Origin: Deltaproteobacteria bacterium
Lineage (GTDB): Bacteria; Desulfobacterota; JAFDIG01
Length of the DNA stretch: 10,015 nucleotides
Direction: 5' to 3'
Assembly (NCBI GenBank): GCA_019308145.1
Contig: JAFDIG010000057.1
Location: forward strand, 1-10,015
In this document: one piece after another, positions 5,826-10,015 of the stretch
Layout of the letters: each line of letters begins with the position of its first letter
Position numbering within the stretch: position 1 is the first letter of the stretch
The notes under the pieces: model-generated
What the model was told of the DNA's origin: nothing
The model's database searches: none
The model's input: the letters and a program-made list of their open reading frames with translations, nothing else
Position numbers and translations under genes: made by a program

Positions 5826-7469
5826 ATGGATTTTAATAAAATAGAAAAAATCCTTTTATTTTTTCATAATTCAAAGCTTTTACTCTTAATTTTTACTTTT
5901 GTTTTGATTGTTCCTCTCTTTTTAAATAGCTTGCTTTTTATAGATTTGGGTGGACATGATGAAGGCCGTGTGGCAGGAATAGCAAAAGAGATGGCAATAA
6001 ATAACCATTTCTTTATTCCAACATTAAATGGGATACCATTTTTGGAAAAGCCACCCCTATATCACTTATTAGCAAGAGCATCTTTTAAACTTTTTGGTAA
6101 AATAGACGAATTTAGCGTTCGCTTTCCCTCTTTTATTTCCGCGTTGGTTTCCTGTATTATTATTTATTTTTGGGGGACCTTCCTTTTAAATCCCCGGGCT
6201 GGTTTTCTATCCTCTTTGATTTTGGCAACTACTATAAACTTTTTTGAGGTTTCACATCAAGCCTTAACTGATGCTCCTCTTACTGCATCAATTTTATCTG
6301 CTCTTTTTTTCTTCTGGTTAGGAGAAAGATTTAAAGAGAAAAGAGGCAAATATAGAATCTTATCTCTTATTTTTATAGTTTTAGCCTTTTATTCTAAAGG
6401 GTTTATTGGAGTTTTTTGGGTAGGTTCGATAATTATTACATATCTTTTATTTTTAAAAAGGTTTAAAGAAACATTTTTTATTCTTATCTTTGGCATAATT
6501 GGGATTGTTTTAGGCACATTGCCTTGGTTTTTGGCTCTTTGGATAAAAGGAGGAACATGGTTTTTGAAATTTTTTCTCATTGTTAACCATCTCGGAAGAT
6601 TTCTCGGGGGAAATTTAGGACATTCTCATTCTATTTTCTTCTACCTTAAACATTTTTTTACTCCTTTTTTACCATGGACTCCTTTCTTTCTAATTGGGTT
6701 ATACCATTTGATCAAAAACAGAAATAAAAATGATAATAATATCCTTTTTTTGGTTTTATGCTTGATTGTTCCTTTGATTTTGCTCTCCCTTGCATCAACT
6801 AAGCGTGAGCTCTATCTTGTTCCATTATCACCATTTATCGCTCTTATTACATCATTATACCTAATAAAAGGAGAAGGGAAGCTGTTAAAAGTGTTTCTCT
6901 TTTTATGGGCTATTATTTTAATGATTTTGACTCTATCTTCTCCATTTTTTATCTTCTGGTTATCTCATTCTTTCAATACTGGTTTTTTAATTGTTTTTTT
7001 TTCTGGTATTTTTCTTGTCTCTATCATCTTTTTTATGTTAAAAAAGAAAAATTTTTTATATCTGATTGATATATCCCTTATTTTTCTTTCACCTCTTATC
7101 TTTGGTTATGCTTCTGTTATCTCTCCAATTTTAAATGAAAAATTTTCAATAAAGCCGTTTCTATTAAAGGCTAAGAGTATTATATCTTCAGAAGATCAGT
7201 TGCTGGGTTTTCATATTCAGGAAAGGGATCAAGGTAGGATTCCCTTTTATCTTGACCGTACTTTTATTAATCTTAAAACCCCGAACAAAGTGGCTTTTTT
7301 TATGAATAAAAATAAAAGGAGTTTTATTTTTGTGCGCGCTTATCATATCAAAGAGTTTTTGGAAAGGGTTTCAGCTATTCCAATATCTCCAAAGCTTTAT
7401 CTATTGCTTTCATTTAAGCCAGAGAACAAAAAACAGGGATATTTTTTACTTTCAAATAAAAGGAATTAA
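5826..7469 (+). CDS. ArnT/PMT-like membrane glycosyltransferase (dolichyl-phosphate-mannose superfamily)
   Basis: A 547-residue polytopic inner-membrane protein of the GT-C superfamily, expected to transfer a sugar from a polyprenyl-phosphate carrier on the outer face of the membrane. The N-terminus has one hydrophobic helix (about 17-39) followed by the acidic pair in DLGGHDEGRVAGIAKEM (40-56) and the loop NGIPFLEKPPLYHLL (68-82). These are the diagnostic catalytic-loop features of ArnT and related enzymes. SVRFPS (97-102) also fits. About ten further hydrophobic segments extend to residue 430 or so, followed by a short soluble C-terminal region. The total length matches ArnT (about 550). 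The acceptor (lipid A, glycan or protein) and the sugar cannot be inferred. It follows gpgS by 57 bp with its own possible promoter, so a shared pathway is only suggested by proximity. No ribosome binding site is apparent. The high T content of the coding strand reflects Phe/Leu/Ile-rich membrane helices, not foreign origin. Confidence 0.8.
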   Translation: MDFNKIEKILLFFHNSKLLLLIFTFVLIVPLFLNSLLFIDLGGHDEGRVAGIAKEMAINNHFFIPTLNGIPFLEKPPLYHLLARASFKLFGKIDEFSVRFPSFISALVSCIIIYFWGTFLLNPRAGFLSSLILATTINFFEVSHQALTDAPLTASILSALFFFWLGERFKEKRGKYRILSLIFIVLAFYSKGFIGVFWVGSIIITYLLFLKRFKETFFILIFGIIGIVLGTLPWFLALWIKGGTWFLKFFLIVNHLGRFLGGNLGHSHSIFFYLKHFFTPFLPWTPFFLIGLYHLIKNRNKNDNNILFLVLCLIVPLILLSLASTKRELYLVPLSPFIALITSLYLIKGEGKLLKVFLFLWAIILMILTLSSPFFIFWLSHSFNTGFLIVFFSGIFLVSIIFFMLKKKNFLYLIDISLIFLSPLIFGYASVISPILNEKFSIKPFLLKAKSIISSEDQLLGFHIQERDQGRIPFYLDRTFINLKTPNKVAFFMNKNKRSFIFVRAYHIKEFLERVSAIPISPKLYLLLSFKPENKKQGYFLLSNKRN

Positions 7470-7475
7470 AAATTT

Positions 7476-8126
7476 CTAATTTATGATAATTTTTATATCT
7501 TTAGGATCTTCACATCCTTTAAGAGATGATACCATCCCAATAACACTGTTTCTAAGAAATTTTTCTACAAAAGTTGTAAGCATAATATCTTTGCCATCTA
7601 CAATTAGTTTTAATTCCTTTTCTTTTTTATTTTTTATAATGATTTCTTCTAAAAAATTGGCGATTTTTTCAACATCATCAAGATCAAAGCAGGGGACATC
7701 TATATTGTTAAACTTTTTATTGCTTACTACTGCTATTAAATTATCATCTTCTTTATTGCACATAAGGCCATGATGGACTTCCTTACGAAAAACCTCTATT
7801 TTTGGTTGTATATCTTTTTTATAACCTTCAGAAATGATAATGTCTACCTCTTGTTCAAATAGATCTTTTATTTCAGAAAGGGAATGGTCGTGTTCTACAT
7901 CTTTAACAATCGCTATTTTGTTAGGAGAAGATATAATAACTACCTTAGCTCCTGCTCTTTTAAGACGATAACTATCTTTTCCTTCATGATCTATTTCAAA
8001 ACCATGAACATCATGTTTAACTACTCCTACTTTATATCCTCTTTTATTTAAAACAGGTATGATTTTCTCTATAAAAGTAGTTTTACCGCTATTTGATTTG
8101 CCGACAATAGAAACAATTGGTATCAT
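7476..8126 (-). CDS. mobB: Molybdopterin-guanine dinucleotide biosynthesis protein MobB with C-terminal extension
   Basis: A 216-residue P-loop GTPase that assists MobA in attaching GMP to molybdopterin, giving the bis-MGD cofactor of DMSO-reductase-type enzymes. The Walker A motif is GKSNSGKTT (9-17). The MobB-specific stretch VVKHDVHGFEIDHEGKDSYR (35-54) is followed by LKRAGA and VDIIISEGYKK. The first 165 or so residues are a complete MobB. About 50 more follow (LKLIVDGKDIMLTTFVEKF, then a GMVSSLKG stretch). I recall similar tails on deltaproteobacterial MobB proteins but know no function for them. The ATG at 8126 has an AAGGGA ribosome binding site. It lies downstream of the multiheme cytochrome on the same strand, separated by a strong terminator, with no clear promoter of its own in the 21-nt space. 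The gene is convergent with the membrane glycosyltransferase, the stop codons being 6 bp apart. Confidence 0.88.
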   Translation of the reverse strand: MIPIVSIVGKSNSGKTTFIEKIIPVLNKRGYKVGVVKHDVHGFEIDHEGKDSYRLKRAGAKVVIISSPNKIAIVKDVEHDHSLSEIKDLFEQEVDIIISEGYKKDIQPKIEVFRKEVHHGLMCNKEDDNLIAVVSNKKFNNIDVPCFDLDDVEKIANFLEEIIIKNKKEKELKLIVDGKDIMLTTFVEKFLRNSVIGMVSSLKGCEDPKDIKIIIN

Positions 8127-8147
8127 TTTATTCCCTTACATAAAAAT

Positions 8148-8175
8148 AAAAAAAGGGGGAATACCCCCTTTTTTT
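8148..8175 (-). terminator. Rho-independent terminator after the multiheme cytochrome gene
   Basis: A perfect 12-bp stem: A7 (8148-8154) plus G5 (8155-8159), loop AATA, C5 (8164-8168) plus T7 (8169-8175). Read on the minus strand it is GGGGG-TATT-CCCCC followed by seven T, a textbook intrinsic terminator. It overlaps two bases of the cytochrome TAA stop codon (8174-8176). Because both flanks are A/T runs it could also work on the plus strand, but no plus-strand gene ends there. It lies about 21 nt upstream of the mobB start, so mobB would need read-through or its own weak promoter. Confidence 0.92.
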
Positions 8176-10015
8176 ATTCTTTTATCTTCCCTTCTTTTTT
8201 CATTTTTTCAAATTCAAGACCATGTTCTTCTTCCATCTCATGTTTTGTTAATTTTCCAGTGATCTTTACAAGATTCATTGGATATATATCAGGGTTAAAT
8301 ACAACCGAATACATATGCCATACTGCAATTGTGAGTGTAGCCAACACGGCTTCATAGAAATGGATAGTTCTCGCTAAAATGAAACCCCATTGAGGGAGGA
8401 TAAGAGCTGCTTCTTTCTCAAACCAAAGAATAAAACCAGTAGCAGCCATTATAATTGTACCCCAAATCACTCCTATATATTCCATCTTCTCCACATAATT
8501 ATATTTCCCAAATACTGGTTTTTCTTTTGATAAGCCAAGGTTATATTTAACCATTTTGATTGCATCTTTAATATCTTTAAATGTAGGGATAAGAGCTTTT
8601 AGATGTTCTCTTCCTCTTTTTGTATAACTTATATAATAAAGATGATAAAGCCCTAAAAGTATTTGGATAACACCAGCTACCCTATGGACTATTGCACGTA
8701 TAGCCATACCTCCTTCCAACTTTATTATTGGCTTAACCCACCAAGCACCAGAGTATTTAAGAGCAAAACCTGATATCACTAATATAATAAAAGTGATTCC
8801 TAATAAAGCATGTTGTACCCTTTCATCAATGCTCCATCTTAAAAAGTATGGGCCTTTCTCACGAGCTTTAATAATCAATTTATGTAAGAAATCAATGAAG
8901 TTGTGGAGAAACATCAAGCCAATCAAGAAAATGATAAAAAAGATATAAAAGATCCTAACTATTTTAATAACTATTTCCCCAGTACTTTTAGGAGCTAAAG
9001 AAGGAGCAAAATGTACTGGAATATTAGCAAATTTTTCACTAGCCCCTGGATGACATTTGCCACAAGTTTTAACCAAATTCTTTTTATTAATTGAAGATTT
9101 AGGATCACTGGATCTTCTGATATCATGAACACCATGACAACTTGCACAATTAGCTGATTTTATTTCTCCTCCAATATTTGCCAGACCGTGGAAGGTTCCA
9201 CGATAAGTTTTTACTCTTGCAGTAGAAATGGCATACTCATCGTTTATTCTTTCTGCTGCATGGCAACGAGGGCATGTAGTTTTAGCTATCCGTTGTTCTG
9301 CAACAGAAGATTTTGGATCAATAGGAGATTTTATGCTGTGAATTCCATGACAATCAGTGCAGACAGGAGAATCCCCTATACCCTGTTTTGCAGCAACTCC
9401 ATGTACTGATTCATCATACTCTTCCTGGATCTTTGGATGACATTGCCCACATGTTTTTGAAACATTAAGACGATAAATCTTAGAAGTTGGGGAATTAGGA
9501 CCTTCAATGTCATGGGAACCATGACAATCATTACATGTTGCTGCATCTGGTCTTCCTTCAGCCACTGCCCTTCCATGCACACTGTTTTTGTAGATAATAC
9601 CTGGTAGAATTCTATTAGGGATTCCAGCATGTTCTTGGACAAACGCTACATCAGCATGGCATTTGTCACAAGTTTTTTCAATGTTCATGATAAATACAGG
9701 GGAATCAAAATTATCATTAGGAACTATATAATGGTATCCATGACAATCCTTACAACTCGCACCTCCACCTCCTGGTTTTGCATGAACTGATTTTTTATAA
9801 TCTTTATAGCTTTCTTCATGGCATTTTCCACAGTTTACAGGCTTTAATTCTTCAGGATGTTCATCTTCCATGCCTTCTAAATCAGTATGACAATCAATAC
9901 AGCTTAAATCCCCATGAACAGAGTTGTTAAAACGATCAATATCAATATACATACTGATCTCTTTTCCCTTTGCATTCTTTCCTGTTAAATCCTTGTCTCC
10001 ATGACAATCCATACA
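8174..10015 (-). CDS. Multiheme c-type cytochrome fused to b-type cytochrome membrane module (5' end outside window)
   Basis: At least 613 residues; the frame is open to the right edge and the start codon and signal peptide lie beyond 10015. The last codon, TGT at 10013-10015, is the first Cys of a CMDCH site, so the ATG after it is internal. Numbering from that Cys, eleven CxxCH covalent-heme motifs begin at 1, 39, 62, 88, 116, 161, 189, 219, 248, 290 and 318. Six interspersed (S/T/P)xH motifs, mostly SVHG, are likely distal heme ligands. Five hydrophobic segments follow at about 350-372, 401-419, 438-463, 512-532 and 551-574. His402, 444, 458, 552 and 567 resemble the b-heme ligands of FdnI/HydC-type cytochrome b. 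The layout suggests an inner-membrane quinol-linked protein with its c-hemes in the periplasm, like Geobacter CbcL (from memory, a multiheme c domain fused to an FdnI-like b domain). The direction of electron flow and the partner are unknown. Orthology to CbcL is not claimed. Confidence 0.9.
   Translation of the reverse strand, partial: CMDCHGDKDLTGKNAKGKEISMYIDIDRFNNSVHGDLSCIDCHTDLEGMEDEHPEELKPVNCGKCHEESYKDYKKSVHAKPGGGGASCKDCHGYHYIVPNDNFDSPVFIMNIEKTCDKCHADVAFVQEHAGIPNRILPGIIYKNSVHGRAVAEGRPDAATCNDCHGSHDIEGPNSPTSKIYRLNVSKTCGQCHPKIQEEYDESVHGVAAKQGIGDSPVCTDCHGIHSIKSPIDPKSSVAEQRIAKTTCPRCHAAERINDEYAISTARVKTYRGTFHGLANIGGEIKSANCASCHGVHDIRRSSDPKSSINKKNLVKTCGKCHPGASEKFANIPVHFAPSLAPKSTGEIVIKIVRIFYIFFIIFLIGLMFLHNFIDFLHKLIIKAREKGPYFLRWSIDERVQHALLGITFIILVISGFALKYSGAWWVKPIIKLEGGMAIRAIVHRVAGVIQILLGLYHLYYISYTKRGREHLKALIPTFKDIKDAIKMVKYNLGLSKEKPVFGKYNYVEKMEYIGVIWGTIIMAATGFILWFEKEAALILPQWGFILARTIHFYEAVLATLTIAVWHMYSVVFNPDIYPMNLVKITGKLTKHEMEEEHGLEFEKMKKEGKIKE

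Noticed and set aside
5826..7469. Horizontal transfer of the membrane glycosyltransferase because of its T-rich coding strand
   Set aside because: The bias is explained by Phe, Leu and Ile codons of membrane helices; overall A+T content matches the neighbours.
9376..9642. Separate minus-strand small protein inside the cytochrome region
   Set aside because: It is an out-of-frame reading of the heme-rich gene; the CxxCH-coding frame is continuous across it.
10010..10012. ATG as the start codon of the multiheme cytochrome
   Set aside because: The codon before it is TGT, and together they form the CMDCH heme motif, so this Met is inside a heme-binding site and the true start is outside the window.

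Overview
This is an AT-rich bacterial stretch, by eye about two-thirds A+T, with many ATA, AGA and AGG codons and frequent GTG/TTG starts. It carries core-metabolism genes, an apparent compatible-solute cassette and an anaerobic-type respiratory cytochrome. The tyrosyl-tRNA synthetase is of bacterial type, with a C-terminal S4 domain. A CxxCH-rich membrane cytochrome and a MobB protein suggest an anaerobic respiring bacterium, Gram-negative-like or from a Desulfobacterota/Nitrospirota/Deferribacterota-type lineage. Glycosylglycerate synthesis often marks thermophiles or salt-stressed cells, so a thermophile is plausible. The taxon itself cannot be settled from this window, and I see no mobile element, CRISPR array, tRNA or rRNA.

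Layout, left to right. (1) Positions 1-259, minus strand: the 5' part of a UPF0280-family gene that runs off the left edge, with a candidate promoter about 100 nt upstream of its GTG start. (2) Positions 552-1049, minus strand: leuD, the small subunit of 3-isopropylmalate dehydratase (or a homoaconitase-type paralogue), with no leuC beside it. (3) Positions 1050-1238: a divergent control region with two back-to-back sigma70-like promoters whose -35 hexamers form an inverted repeat. (4) Positions 1239-5768, plus strand: a tightly spaced series of four genes: an FAD-dependent amine/amino-acid oxidoreductase, tyrS, a MpgP/GpgP-type HAD phosphatase and a GT81 glucosyl-3-phosphoglycerate synthase. 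(5) Positions 5769-7469: an 18-bp palindrome and a possible promoter, then an ArnT/PMT-like polytopic membrane glycosyltransferase. (6) Positions 7476-8126, minus strand: mobB, convergent with the glycosyltransferase and separated from it by 6 bp. (7) Positions 8148-8175: a perfect GC-core terminator hairpin. (8) Positions 8174-10015, minus strand: a large fused multiheme c-type / b-type membrane cytochrome whose 5' end lies outside the window.

How the genes may work together. The synthase and phosphatase form a complete two-step route from NDP-sugar plus 3-phosphoglycerate to a glycosylglycerate, a compatible solute. The membrane glycosyltransferase next to them may handle a lipid-linked sugar, but nothing ties it to the same pathway. 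The cytochrome has at least 11 c-type heme sites followed by a five-helix, His-rich b-type module. It looks like a quinol-linked conduit passing electrons between the membrane pool and periplasmic carriers, comparable in layout to Geobacter CbcL. MobB, downstream on the same strand, serves molybdopterin guanine dinucleotide cofactor synthesis and would fit an organism using molybdo- or tungsto-enzymes in respiration, but a strong terminator separates the two genes.
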